Source: Microlunatus endophyticus (lineage in GTDB: Bacteria; Actinomycetota; Actinomycetes; Propionibacteriales; Propionibacteriaceae). From it: 64,000 bases of DNA. The notes beneath the pieces were generated by a model, which saw nothing but the letters and a program-made list of their open reading frames with translations, ran no database searches and was not told the origin of the DNA. This document shows, piece by piece, positions 52,444 to 59,642 of this stretch (positions are counted from its first letter, which is position 1; each line of letters begins with the position of its first letter). Where the stretch lies: NCBI RefSeq assembly GCF_014646195.1, contig NZ_BMMZ01000015.1, positions 57,116 to 121,115 on the forward strand. The letters run 5' to 3'. A program made the translations under genes and the position numbers.

Positions 52444-52477
52444 GGTCGTGCTCCTTCGATGCGGGTGGTGGCGAGGC

Positions 52478-53527
52478 TCATTGGAGCGCCATTCCGGGGA
52501 CGCGCTGACGGATGGCCTCCAGCTCGGCCTCGTCGGAGACTCCCTGCCAGTCGTACCGCGGCGTGTACGGTGCCTCCAGGGCGCGCACCTCGTCGTCGGA
52601 GAGCTCGACGTCCAGCGACGCCGCCGCATCATCGATCTGCTGGTTCGAACCGGCCCCGACGAGCGGCGCGGTCACGACGGGCTGGCGGCGCAGCCAAGCC
52701 AGCGCGATCTGCGCGCGGCTGACACCGTGCGCATCGGCGACCTTGCCGACCGCGTCGATGATGGCGTGGTTCGAGACTTCCTGCTCGGGCGAGTAGAGCG
52801 TGTCGGCGTAGGCGCCGTCCGTCTCGGAGCGGGTCGTGGAGCGGGCGTCGTCCCAGGAGCGGGCCAGACGTCCGCGTGCCAGCGGCGACCAGATGATGGT
52901 GCTGACCCCGTTGTCCAGGGCGAGGGGGATCATCTCGCGTTCCTCCTCGCGGGCGAGGAGGTTGTAGTGGTTCTGCATCGACACGAACCGCGTCCAGCCG
53001 TTGAGCTTCTGCAGGTGCAGCGCCTTCGCGAACTCCCAGGCGTGCATGGATGAGGCGCCGAGATAGCGGACCTTGCCGGCCTTCACGAGGTCGTGCAGGG
53101 CTTCGAGGGTCTCCTCCCACGGGGTCGTGTGGTCGTTGCGGTGAATCTGATACAGGTCGATGTAGTCGGTGCCGAGTCGCGTGAGGGAGTGGTCCACCTC
53201 CTGCATGATCGCCTTCCGCGACAGGCCGCGGCCGTTGGGGCCGAGGCGCATCGGGTGGCGCAGCTTCGTGGCGATCACCACGGCATCGCGATCGGCGAAG
53301 TCCTTGAGCGCGCGGCCAAGGATTTCCTCGCTGGAGCCGAGCGAGTACAGGTTCGCGGTGTCGAAGAAGTTGATGCCGGCTTCGAGCGCGTGCTTGATGA
53401 GCGGGCGCGCCTCGTCCTCGCCCTTCGACCAGACCGGGTGGCCGCGGTCCGGCTCGCCGTAGGTCATGGCGCCGATCGCGATGGGCGAGACGTCAAGGCC
53501 GGTCGTGCCGAGTTTGATGTAGTCCAT
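52478..53527 (-). CDS. Aldo/keto reductase
   Basis: 349 residues from ATG 53527. AKR motifs: YIKLGTTGLDVSPIAIGAMTYG, EAGINFFDTANLYSLGSSEEILGRAL (Asp and Tyr), VVIATKLRHPM (Lys), TDYIDLYQIHRNDHTTPWEETL (His), and a C-terminal APLVGAGSNQQIDDAAASLDVELSDDEV. Similar to the YajO/AKR11-12-like NADPH reductases. First gene of the AKR-SDR-AKR operon, divergent from a TetR gene with two perfect operators in between. Confidence 0.9.
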   Translation of the reverse strand: MDYIKLGTTGLDVSPIAIGAMTYGEPDRGHPVWSKGEDEARPLIKHALEAGINFFDTANLYSLGSSEEILGRALKDFADRDAVVIATKLRHPMRLGPNGRGLSRKAIMQEVDHSLTRLGTDYIDLYQIHRNDHTTPWEETLEALHDLVKAGKVRYLGASSMHAWEFAKALHLQKLNGWTRFVSMQNHYNLLAREEEREMIPLALDNGVSTIIWSPLARGRLARSWDDARSTTRSETDGAYADTLYSPEQEVSNHAIIDAVGKVADAHGVSRAQIALAWLRRQPVVTAPLVGAGSNQQIDDAAASLDVELSDDEVRALEAPYTPRYDWQGVSDEAELEAIRQRVPGMALQ

Positions 53528-53546
53528 GAGGTTCCCCTACAGTAGG

Positions 53547-53584
53547 TGGAGAGTTCTCCAGATACTGTATTGGAGAGGTCTCCA
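53547..53584. promoter_or_regulatory. Two perfect TGGAGA-N2-TCTCCA operators
   Basis: TGGAGA-GT-TCTCCA (53547-53560) and TGGAGA-GG-TCTCCA (53571-53584) are spaced 24 bp apart in the AKR/TetR divergent promoter, with a TACTGTAT -10-like stretch between them. These are the expected sites of the adjacent TetR. Confidence 0.68.
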
Positions 53585-53603
53585 CATAGCAAGTGAGGTC
53601 TTC

Positions 53604-54146
53604 ATGGTCCGGTCAGACGCCCGGGAGAACCGGGCACGCATCCTCGCCGCCGCCCACGAGGCGTTCAGAGAGGACGGCGCCACCTCGATGAACCAGGTCG
53701 CCCAGCGCGCCGGCGTCGGCGCGGGCACTCTGTACCGCAACTTCCCCACGCGGGAGGCGCTTGTCCTTGCCGTCTACCAGGAAGAGGTCGCACGGATCAT
53801 CGACCGTGCGCCGGTGCTGCTCGCCGAGAAGCCCCCGCTGGAAGCGCTCCGCGAGTGGACGACCGAGCTGGTCGAGGCGATGCGCCGCAAGCACGGCCTG
53901 GGCGACGCACTCAGCCCTAGCGCGCACCAAGCCATCAGTGAGCAGACCTACGGGCCAGTCATCGCCGCGATCGACGGCATCCTCGACGCGGGCAAGAATG
54001 CCGGAGCCATCCGCGGTGACGCCGACGCCGGCGACTTCCTCCAGTTCACCGGCGCACTGTGGCGGGCCGCGCCGGGGCCCGACGATCGCTCGCCCCGCAT
54101 GCTCGGCCTCCTCCTCGATGGACTCCGCGCACCATCGCGGCAATGA
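53604..54146 (+). CDS. TetR/AcrR family transcriptional regulator
   Basis: 180 residues from ATG 53604; the longer open frame upstream would run through the operators. The helix-turn-helix reads NRARILAAAHEAFREDGATSMNQVAQRAGVGAGTLYRNFPTREALVLAVY, and the C-terminal helices match the SCO4008-type domain. It resembles the TetR at 11241 in architecture. Divergent from the AKR-SDR-AKR operon, which it probably represses through the twin palindromes. Confidence 0.88.
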   Translation: MVRSDARENRARILAAAHEAFREDGATSMNQVAQRAGVGAGTLYRNFPTREALVLAVYQEEVARIIDRAPVLLAEKPPLEALREWTTELVEAMRRKHGLGDALSPSAHQAISEQTYGPVIAAIDGILDAGKNAGAIRGDADAGDFLQFTGALWRAAPGPDDRSPRMLGLLLDGLRAPSRQ

Positions 54147-54162
54147 GGCCCAAACACCGCCT

Positions 54163-54462
54163 CTACGTCAGACGCTCCTTGGCGCGGCGTCCGCGCGGGC
54201 GAATCTCAACCCCTGCCGCGGCCACCGCCCTTCTTACTGCCTGCTGGCTGACCCCGAACCGCAGCCCGACCTCCACGAGCGTCAGCCCGCTCACGTACAG
54301 ACGCACGGCTTCAGGAGTGTCCGCCAGCGCGAGTCCTCGTTGACGCAGCGAGACCGAGCGACGGACCAAGTGCGCGGCGGCCGTCCTGGTGTAGATGCCG
54401 AACTTCCTGCTGACCTCGGCGATGCTCAAACCCGCGCCGTACAGGGCGACGAGCTCGTCCAC
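54163..54462 (-). CDS. Helix-turn-helix protein, probable C-terminal remnant of a site-specific recombinase
   Basis: 99 residues from GTG 54462. Two consecutive helix-turn-helix units are visible: VDELVALYGAGLSIAEVSRKFGIYTRTAAAHLVRR and AVRLYVSGLTLVEVGLRFGVSQQAVRRAVAAAGVEIRPRGRR. This double unit is the tail found at the end of many actinobacterial serine recombinases. The frame continues upstream (LTAAQ before VDELV) but the catalytic domain is absent and a stop comes 20 codons earlier. It marks past mobile-element activity next to the decayed duplicate. Confidence 0.6.
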   Translation of the reverse strand: MDELVALYGAGLSIAEVSRKFGIYTRTAAAHLVRRSVSLRQRGLALADTPEAVRLYVSGLTLVEVGLRFGVSQQAVRRAVAAAGVEIRPRGRRAKERLT

Positions 54463-54816
54463 CTGAGCGGCTGTCAGAAAAGTTTGAGTTTTCCCACTGA
54501 ACGGATCAGCCGACCCCGGTCATCGGTAATCGAGGGCTCCGAGGGCCGCTCGTTGCGTTGGTACGCACCTCGAGATAGGCGGGAACCCACGGTTTTCAGG
54601 GCCGGGGAAAAGTTCTCAAACTCTCTACGAAGGTGCACGGCGGTTCGAGCCTCGTGCGGTGCCTCCGCCCGATGGGAGGGTTTTCGGACTTTCCCATCGA
54701 CGGGGCTGGCGTTCGCGTGTCGGTGGAAGACCTGGAATTAGAGGATTCGCTCGGCCCATGACCAGCCCGCGCTGCTCCACGGATCAGTGGCGGGGCGCTC
54801 GCTGTGGTGACGTGTG

Positions 54817-55040
54817 TTGGCTGGCGCGGGATTGTGTGGCGCGGAAGTTCGCGGCGGCGTCGGTCAGAGCGAGGTTGGCGTCGGTGCGTAGCGTCTTCGC
54901 TACGGTTTCGCGGCTCGTGTTATCGAGGATTGCTGCGCCGATGCTGTCGGTGATGGCCTGGAGGATCGCGACTAGCGCGTGGGCGTGCGTGAGCGCGATG
55001 AGGGGGTGCAGTGCGGGGGCGGTCTCGGTGATCGCGTCGG
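54817..55040 (-). pseudogene. TetR C-terminal remnant (copy B)
   Basis: Matches 47453 to about 47676 of the intact TetR gene, that is its last 75 or so codons. The original stop TAA has become CAA and the 5' part with the helix-turn-helix is gone. The match ends abruptly at 55040 after ATCGCGTCGG, where the monooxygenase fragment begins. Confidence 0.75.
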
Positions 55041-55041
55041 T

Positions 55042-55160
55042 ATGGGCGGGTCGTTGGCGAACGAATCCAGACCGAGGCCGTGGACTTCTGCGTCGCCTTG
55101 TTCTTCCCCGACACAGAAGAAGCCATCCAGGCGGGCAACGCCTACGTCACTGGGAACTGA
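55042..55160 (+). pseudogene. FAD monooxygenase C-terminal remnant (copy B)
   Basis: Starts with ATGGGCGGGTCG as at 49113 in copy A, then jumps after about 19 bp to the equivalent of 49228. It ends with the same C-terminus in frame (EAVDFCVALFFPDTEEAIQAGNAYVTGN). The flavin-binding parts are missing, so it cannot be functional. Confidence 0.78.
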
Positions 55161-55312
55161 CAGGACCCAATCGGTCGGTGCCTCTTGGCTGCCGAGTGAA
55201 CGGTCTGCTCCGTAGGCCGGGACAGCCGGCCGGCGACGATGTCAACGACCCGAACGCCGGCGAGTGCTAGGGCAGCCAAGGAGAGCTCGGCGCGAAACGG
55301 GCGCTCACCTCG

Positions 55313-56065
55313 TCAGAGATCGAGAAGTCGTTGTGCCCGACATGGGAACGAACCGGTCCCAACGGGGGCCGAGTGCCCGACTAGGAAGGATACCGACTCT
55401 GCCAGCCCGATTAAGGTGCCGTAAGGCTGGTACTTGTCCGTTCCGGCGACGACCTTTGCGCGGGCCATCGCCTTCCCCAGCCCGGACGCGGTGGTCCCGG
55501 GCGGCTGAGCGGTGATGAGGGCGATGAGTTCCGCGAGTCGTGCCCGGCCATCGTGGGTCGGGTTGGGCAGCCCCTCCGAGACGGCTGCTTCGAGATCCGG
55601 GAGGTAGAGCCAGGGCTGTTCGTTCCACGACCAACCCAGGGCGAGCCGAAGCAGAGCCTCGGTGACCATCGATCTCGTACAGCGTGCCGTGGACCACCTC
55701 CAGCCCACAGTCCGGCAACTCGCCACCCTCGACGGAAACGGCTCGGAGAACCGCGTCCACCCATACGAGATGATCGTCTGACGTCTCCGGGGCGCGCTTC
55801 CGAGCCCTGCGACGTAGGCGGCGAGCACAGCATCCGGGGCCCAAAGCGTCGACCGCCGCGATCGATCGATCGCGGACCTCTGAGGGCGCCATTCCTCGGT
55901 CGCTCCTACTGGCCATCCGAATCCTGACGCCGCCGCGACCACCTCCGCGTCTCGTGCCGTCTCCGCGCCGGTCATCGCACCCGTGCGGGTGCGCCGGTAC
56001 CGGTAGTACCGCATCAGCGGCCCAAGCTCCTCCCTGCCCGGAATTCGACGAGGAGCCAACTGCAC
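55313..56065 (-). pseudogene. Unknown protein, diverged copy B with compensated frameshifts
   Basis: Still an open frame of 250 residues, 30 shorter than copy A (49433-50275). Four blocks align in frame with copy A, such as MQLAPRRIPGREELGPLMRYY and EALLRLALGWSWNEQPWLYL. Two stretches (about residues 59-73 and 107-135) are translated in a shifted frame and look unrelated. The region before the last RAQRLLDL has a deletion. Probably decaying, though a full-length product is possible. Confidence 0.6.
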
Positions 56066-56164
56066 GACAGCAGACTACCGATGCGGAACTCACACCCCCG
56101 ACGAATAGCCCTTCCTCGCCACGAAGCCTGGGACTCTTCGACGCCCTCCACGCAAGCCGGGTCG

Positions 56165-56191
56165 CCTCACACTTCGCTGTGCTGTGTCGTC
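56165..56191 (+). promoter_or_regulatory. Putative ECF41 promoter upstream of the membrane protein-epimerase pair
   Basis: CCTCACA (56165-56171), 16 nt, then CGTC (56188-56191). ECF41 sigma factors are known to use TGTCACA-N16-CGTC. The same element precedes the carboxymuconolactone decarboxylase gene. Transcription would begin near 56197, close to the ATGs at 56195 and 56201, giving an almost leaderless message. Confidence 0.6.
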
Positions 56192-56200
56192 TTGATGGGT

Positions 56201-56626
56201 ATGAACTCCGTGTTTCGTCGAGTCGTGCTCGTGGTCGTGGCCGTGCTCGGCCTGTCTGTCGGGGTGTGGGCAGCCGGATTGCCGAAGTCCTTCTACTCGT
56301 CGTTTCCCGGTCTCGGGTTGCATTGGATCGAGATGATGGGCGCGTATGACGAGCATCTGGTCAGGGATGTGGGGTTCATGTATCTCGCGCTAAGCACGAT
56401 CTCGATCGCCGCGGCGCTGAGCCGGACCGCGGCGGCCGGTCGCTTGGCGAGCCTGGGGTGGACAGTGTTCGGCGCGTTCCACTTCCTGTTCCACGTCACG
56501 CATCTGATGGGCGGTGTGGTGGACGTCGTCGGGAACATCGTCAGCCTGGGGCTGAGTCTCGCGCTCGGCCTGGCGCTGCTGTTCCCCAGCCGGGTGTGCG
56601 CGACGACGAGGGAGGCACGCGCATGA
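56201..56626 (+). CDS. Four-helix membrane protein of the ECF41 module
   Basis: 141 residues from ATG 56201; ATG 56195 is in frame two codons earlier. Four hydrophobic helices: FRRVVLVVVAVLGLSVGVWAAG, DVGFMYLALSTISIAAALS, LGWTVFGAFHFLFHVTHLMG and VGNIVSLGLSLALGLALLF. His residues cluster in helix 3 (FHFLFHVTH). No named family recognised. The putative ECF41 promoter lies just upstream and the stop overlaps the epimerase-like gene start (ATGA), so it belongs to that unit. Confidence 0.7.
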   Translation: MNSVFRRVVLVVVAVLGLSVGVWAAGLPKSFYSSFPGLGLHWIEMMGAYDEHLVRDVGFMYLALSTISIAAALSRTAAAGRLASLGWTVFGAFHFLFHVTHLMGGVVDVVGNIVSLGLSLALGLALLFPSRVCATTREARA

Positions 56627-57372
56627 GCCGGATCGCGATCGCGGGGGCGACGGGCGCCGTCGGCAGGCATGTCGTGGCCGCCGCGCAGGCGGCCGGGCAC
56701 GAGACGGTGGCGATCGCCCGCTCGACCGGATTCGACCTGGTGAATGGACGCGTTTTGACCGAGGCGGTCACCGGCGTGGACGCGGTCATCGATGTGTCCT
56801 CGATCGGCACCCTGTCAGCGAGGAGGTCGATCGAGTTCTTCGAGGCTGCGACGACGAACCTGCTCGCGGCGGACGAGGCGGCCGGGGTGCGGCATCATGT
56901 GGTGCTGTCGATCGTCGGCGCCGCGAAGTCAACCTCCGGGTATTACGCGGGCAAGGCCGCACAAGAGCGGTTGCTGATGGGATCGGAGGCGCCGTGGTCG
57001 ATCCTGCGGGCGACGCAGGTCCACGAGTTCGCCGCCCAGATGGTCCAGCGCGGCACGATGGCCGGGATGATCCTGGTGCCGAAGATGCGCTCGCAGCCGG
57101 TCGCTGCGGCTGAGGTCGCCGTCGAGCTGGTGCGGATCGCCGACGGCGAGCCGGTCGGCCTCGCCCGGGATCTCGGCGGTCCTCAGGTCGCGCGGATGGC
57201 CGATCTGGTGCGCCGTTACCTGTGCGCGACCGGCAGCAAGGGTCGGGTGCTGGAGGTGCGGATGCCCGGCTCGATGGGCCGGATCAGCGCCGACGGCTCG
57301 CTGCTGGTCGGCCCGGATGCCAAGCTCGGCAGCGGGACTTTCGACCGATGGCTCGAGCGCTTGGAAGGGTGA
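56623..57372 (+). CDS. NAD(P)-binding SDR/epimerase-like protein of the ECF41 module
   Basis: 249 residues from ATG 56623, overlapping the membrane-protein gene by 4 bp. Atypical SDR of the NAD(P)H-binding group: MSRIAIAGATGAVGRHVVAAAQAAGHETVAIARS, then VDAVIDVSSIG, HHVVLSIVGAAKS, YYAGKAAQERLL and PWSILRATQVHEF. This is the oxidoreductase/epimerase partner expected beside ECF41 sigma factors (the COE genes). The sigma gene follows 42 bp downstream in the same direction. Confidence 0.85.
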   Translation: MSRIAIAGATGAVGRHVVAAAQAAGHETVAIARSTGFDLVNGRVLTEAVTGVDAVIDVSSIGTLSARRSIEFFEAATTNLLAADEAAGVRHHVVLSIVGAAKSTSGYYAGKAAQERLLMGSEAPWSILRATQVHEFAAQMVQRGTMAGMILVPKMRSQPVAAAEVAVELVRIADGEPVGLARDLGGPQVARMADLVRRYLCATGSKGRVLEVRMPGSMGRISADGSLLVGPDAKLGSGTFDRWLERLEG

Positions 57373-57414
57373 CGTCGGCGGAAGGCCCGGCTACGAACGA
57401 GAGGAACGGATGCG

Positions 57415-58299
57415 ATGGGAGGCGCAGTGCACGATGAGGTCATCGCAGAGCGACGCCATCTGCTGTCGCTGGCCTTCCGCATGCTCGGCACCGTCGCCGA
57501 GGCTGAGGACGCCGTCCAGGAGACCTACATCCGCTGGTACCGGCTCGCCCAACAAGAGCGAGATCGGATCGACTCGCCGCGAGGCTGGCTGACGCGGGCC
57601 GCAAGCCGTGTCTGTCTGGACATGCTTTGCTCGGCGCGGGCTCGGCATGAGCAGTACGTCGGGCCGTGGCTGCCAGAGCCCGTCCCTGCCGCGGCCTTCG
57701 GCGCGAACGCGGGCGCCGACCCGCTGGACCGGGTGACGCTCGACGACACGATCAGCAGCGCCCTGCTCATGGTCCTGGAATCGCTTACGCCGGCCGAACG
57801 GGTGGTGTTCGTGCTCCACGACGTGTTCGCCGCTTCGTTCCCGGAGATCGCCGAGACGGTCGGCAGGAGTCCTGCCGCGTGCCGCCAGCTCGCGACAGCC
57901 GCGCGCCGCAAAGTCCGCGACACCCCGACCCGACAGGTCACCAGACAGGAGCACGACAGCGTCGTCCAAGCGTTCGCGGCCGCGACGCGCTCCGGGGAGC
58001 TCGGCCGGCTGATCGCGGTCCTCGACCCGAGCGCGGTGCTGCGCTCGGACGGCGGCGGCATCGTCACCGCCGCCCGCAATCCCGTCCTCGGTGCCGATCA
58101 CGTCGCCCGGTTCATCCTCGGCGTGCTGCAGAAGCGGCCCGAGGTCGAGGTGCTGGAGCAGGAGACGAACGACGGCCTCGGCTTCGCCATGTGGGTCGAG
58201 GGCCGCATCATCGGCGTCATCACCCTGGAGGTCGCCGACGGTCTCGTCAGCGATGTGAAGATGATGCTCAACCCGATCAAGCTCTCCCTCTGGAACTGA
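57415..58299 (+). CDS. RNA polymerase sigma factor, SigJ/ECF41 type
   Basis: 294 residues from ATG 57415 with a GAGAGGAACGG site. Sigma region 2 (FRMLGTVAEAEDAVQETYIRWYR ... PRGWLTRAASRVCLDML) and region 4 (LLMVLESLTPAERVVFVLHDVFAASFPEIAETVGRSPAACRQLATAARRKV) are clear. ECF41 hallmarks follow: WLPEP in the linker (residues 85-89), then a fused SnoaL-like C-terminal domain with DGGG (near 212, consensus DGGGK, here DGGGI) and NPVLG. In studied members the C-terminal domain controls sigma activity in place of an anti-sigma factor. Flanked by its typical COE partners. Confidence 0.93.
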   Translation: MGGAVHDEVIAERRHLLSLAFRMLGTVAEAEDAVQETYIRWYRLAQQERDRIDSPRGWLTRAASRVCLDMLCSARARHEQYVGPWLPEPVPAAAFGANAGADPLDRVTLDDTISSALLMVLESLTPAERVVFVLHDVFAASFPEIAETVGRSPAACRQLATAARRKVRDTPTRQVTRQEHDSVVQAFAAATRSGELGRLIAVLDPSAVLRSDGGGIVTAARNPVLGADHVARFILGVLQKRPEVEVLEQETNDGLGFAMWVEGRIIGVITLEVADGLVSDVKMMLNPIKLSLWN

Positions 58300-58326
58300 C
58301 CTCACACATCGCCCGCCCGTCTCGTC
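58300..58326 (+). promoter_or_regulatory. Putative ECF41 promoter upstream of the carboxymuconolactone decarboxylase gene
   Basis: CCTCACA (58300-58306), 16 nt, CGTC (58323-58326), identical in both elements and spacing to 56165-56191. It starts in the base after the sigma gene stop and would give a leader of about 43 nt before ATG 58376. Confidence 0.62.
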
Positions 58327-58375
58327 CTGATCAGTGAACGCGCACTCGCGCGACAGCACAGGAAGAGACACGACC

Positions 58376-58828
58376 ATGGCGCACGCGAACATCGGCAAGA
58401 CCCACCCGGCCGCCTACCAGGCGATGATGGAACTCAACAACCAGGCGGCGCATGCCGCCGCCGCAGCAGGGCTGGATGCGAAGCTGATCGAGCTGGTCAA
58501 GATCCGCGCCTCCCAACTCAACGGCTGCGCCTTCTGTCTCAAACTCCACGTCGGCGACGCGATCAAGCACGGCGAGACCTGGGACCGCCTCGCCGTCATC
58601 GCCGGCTGGTGGGAATCGCACTACTTCACCCCCGAGGAGCAGGCCGCCCTCCAGATCGCCGAACGCGTCACCCTTATCAGCGACCACGGCCACATCCCCG
58701 ACCGCGGCGTTGACGAGGACCGCCTCACGGACCGGCAGGCCGCCGCGGTCACATGGCTCACGATCGTTATCAATGCCTGGAACCGCATCGCCATCACCAG
58801 CCACTACCCCGTCGCGCCGACAGCCTGA
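58376..58828 (+). CDS. Carboxymuconolactone decarboxylase/AhpD-like protein
   Basis: 150 residues from ATG 58376. The AhpD core is present: LIELVKIRASQLNGCAFCLKLHVGDAIKHGE with the redox CxxC (about residues 50-53) and a following His. The family reduces peroxides through a CxxC pair or acts as gamma-carboxymuconolactone decarboxylase; the CxxC favours the redox role. This is the C of the COE gene set linked to ECF41 sigma factors and carries its own copy of the putative ECF41 promoter. Confidence 0.9.
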   Translation: MAHANIGKTHPAAYQAMMELNNQAAHAAAAAGLDAKLIELVKIRASQLNGCAFCLKLHVGDAIKHGETWDRLAVIAGWWESHYFTPEEQAALQIAERVTLISDHGHIPDRGVDEDRLTDRQAAAVTWLTIVINAWNRIAITSHYPVAPTA

Positions 58829-58851
58829 GCACGCGGGGACGCCGACGCGGC

Positions 58852-58959
58852 CAGGTGAGACAGCCGGGTTGACCTCTTAGGCTGCGAAGCTTCCCAACCT
58901 GGCAATACCACATGGAATTTTTGACCCTAGTAGTTCGCTGTTTCGCCCGGTCTCACCTG
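58852..58959. repeat. Imperfect terminal inverted repeats around a ~110-bp spacer
   Basis: CAGGTGAGAC (58852-58861) and its perfect complement GTCTCACCTG (58950-58959) flank about 90 bp without a gene, and both are followed inward by CCGGG-like bases. The right arm forms the end of the TetR gene, including its TGA. It may be a small mobile-element scar or a terminator between the convergent genes. Confidence 0.4.
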
Positions 58960-59576
58960 CTGGAGGACGGTGGGGGCAGGAGGGCGGTGACGACGTGTTG
59001 GGTCGTCGCGTGGGGGGTGAGCGGGGTCGCGGTTTCGTCCGGCATCTCCTGTCGCAGTGGGATAAGTCCGTAGAGGATGTCGGTGAGTAGGGGTCCGACA
59101 GCGGCGCCGAGGATGAGTGTCGCGTTCTGTCGTGCCAAGTCCGGGGTAGCTGCCCAGCACCTTTCGATGTGCCCTGCGAGCCCTGTGGTGGCGGTGCCGA
59201 GGAAAGTGTCGTGGATCTGGGCGGCCGCCTCGGGTAGTCGGGCGGCTTCGGTCACGCCCATCCGGCAGAAGCCGGCGATGGGAGCGTAGGTCAGCAGCTG
59301 CCCGAATCTGAGGCAGTAGCGCACGATCGCCTCGACGGGGTCGTCGCTGTAGCGCGAGGGGACCGCGAGTCGTCCTTCGAAGAGTTCATGACTGCGATCG
59401 ACGCAGGCGGTGAAGAGGGCGTCCTTGCTCGAGAAGTGGGCGTACAGAGACCGCTTCGAGGTCGAGGCGGCGGCGGCGACGGCGTCCATGGAGGCGCGGT
59501 CGTAGCCCGACTCCAGGAACACGGTTTTAGCCGTGTCGATGATGTGGGCGTGCAAGGCGTCCCCTCGACGAGCCAT
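58953..59576 (-). CDS. TetR/AcrR family transcriptional regulator
   Basis: 207 residues. The helix-turn-helix reads ALHAHIIDTAKTVFLESGYDRASMDAVAAAASTSKRSLYAHFSSKDALFTACVD, with a C-terminal domain of the TetR_C_7 (AefR-like) kind. It is divergent from the NmrA-like/SDR gene pair and probably represses it. Its stop codon lies inside an inverted repeat shared with 58852-58861. Confidence 0.87.
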   Translation of the reverse strand: MARRGDALHAHIIDTAKTVFLESGYDRASMDAVAAAASTSKRSLYAHFSSKDALFTACVDRSHELFEGRLAVPSRYSDDPVEAIVRYCLRFGQLLTYAPIAGFCRMGVTEAARLPEAAAQIHDTFLGTATTGLAGHIERCWAATPDLARQNATLILGAAVGPLLTDILYGLIPLRQEMPDETATPLTPHATTQHVVTALLPPPSSSR

Positions 59577-59591
59577 TGTTGCCGCCCTTCT

Positions 59592-59618
59592 AAGTAAACG
59601 GTACGGTAGAGTCTACTT
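59592..59618. promoter_or_regulatory. Possible TetR operator in the TetR/NmrA-like divergent promoter
   Basis: AAGTA (59592-59596) and TACTT (59614-59618) are inverted arms around ACGGTACGGTAGAG, which contains a TAGAGT -10-like hexamer. It lies between divergent genes 65 bp apart. Confidence 0.4.
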
Positions 59619-59642
59619 GAGTTGGATGTTCCGGAGGATTCC

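Larger units (their letters stand above)
54643..56082. repeat. Duplicated segment, decayed copy B
   Basis: Second, shorter copy of 47280-50292 in the same orientation. It lacks about 1.43 kb (from the middle of TetR to near the end of the monooxygenase) and a further ~95 bp inside the monooxygenase remainder. It has a replaced stretch of about 60 bp near 55220-55280. Identity with copy A is high on both sides of each gap. Confidence 0.85.
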
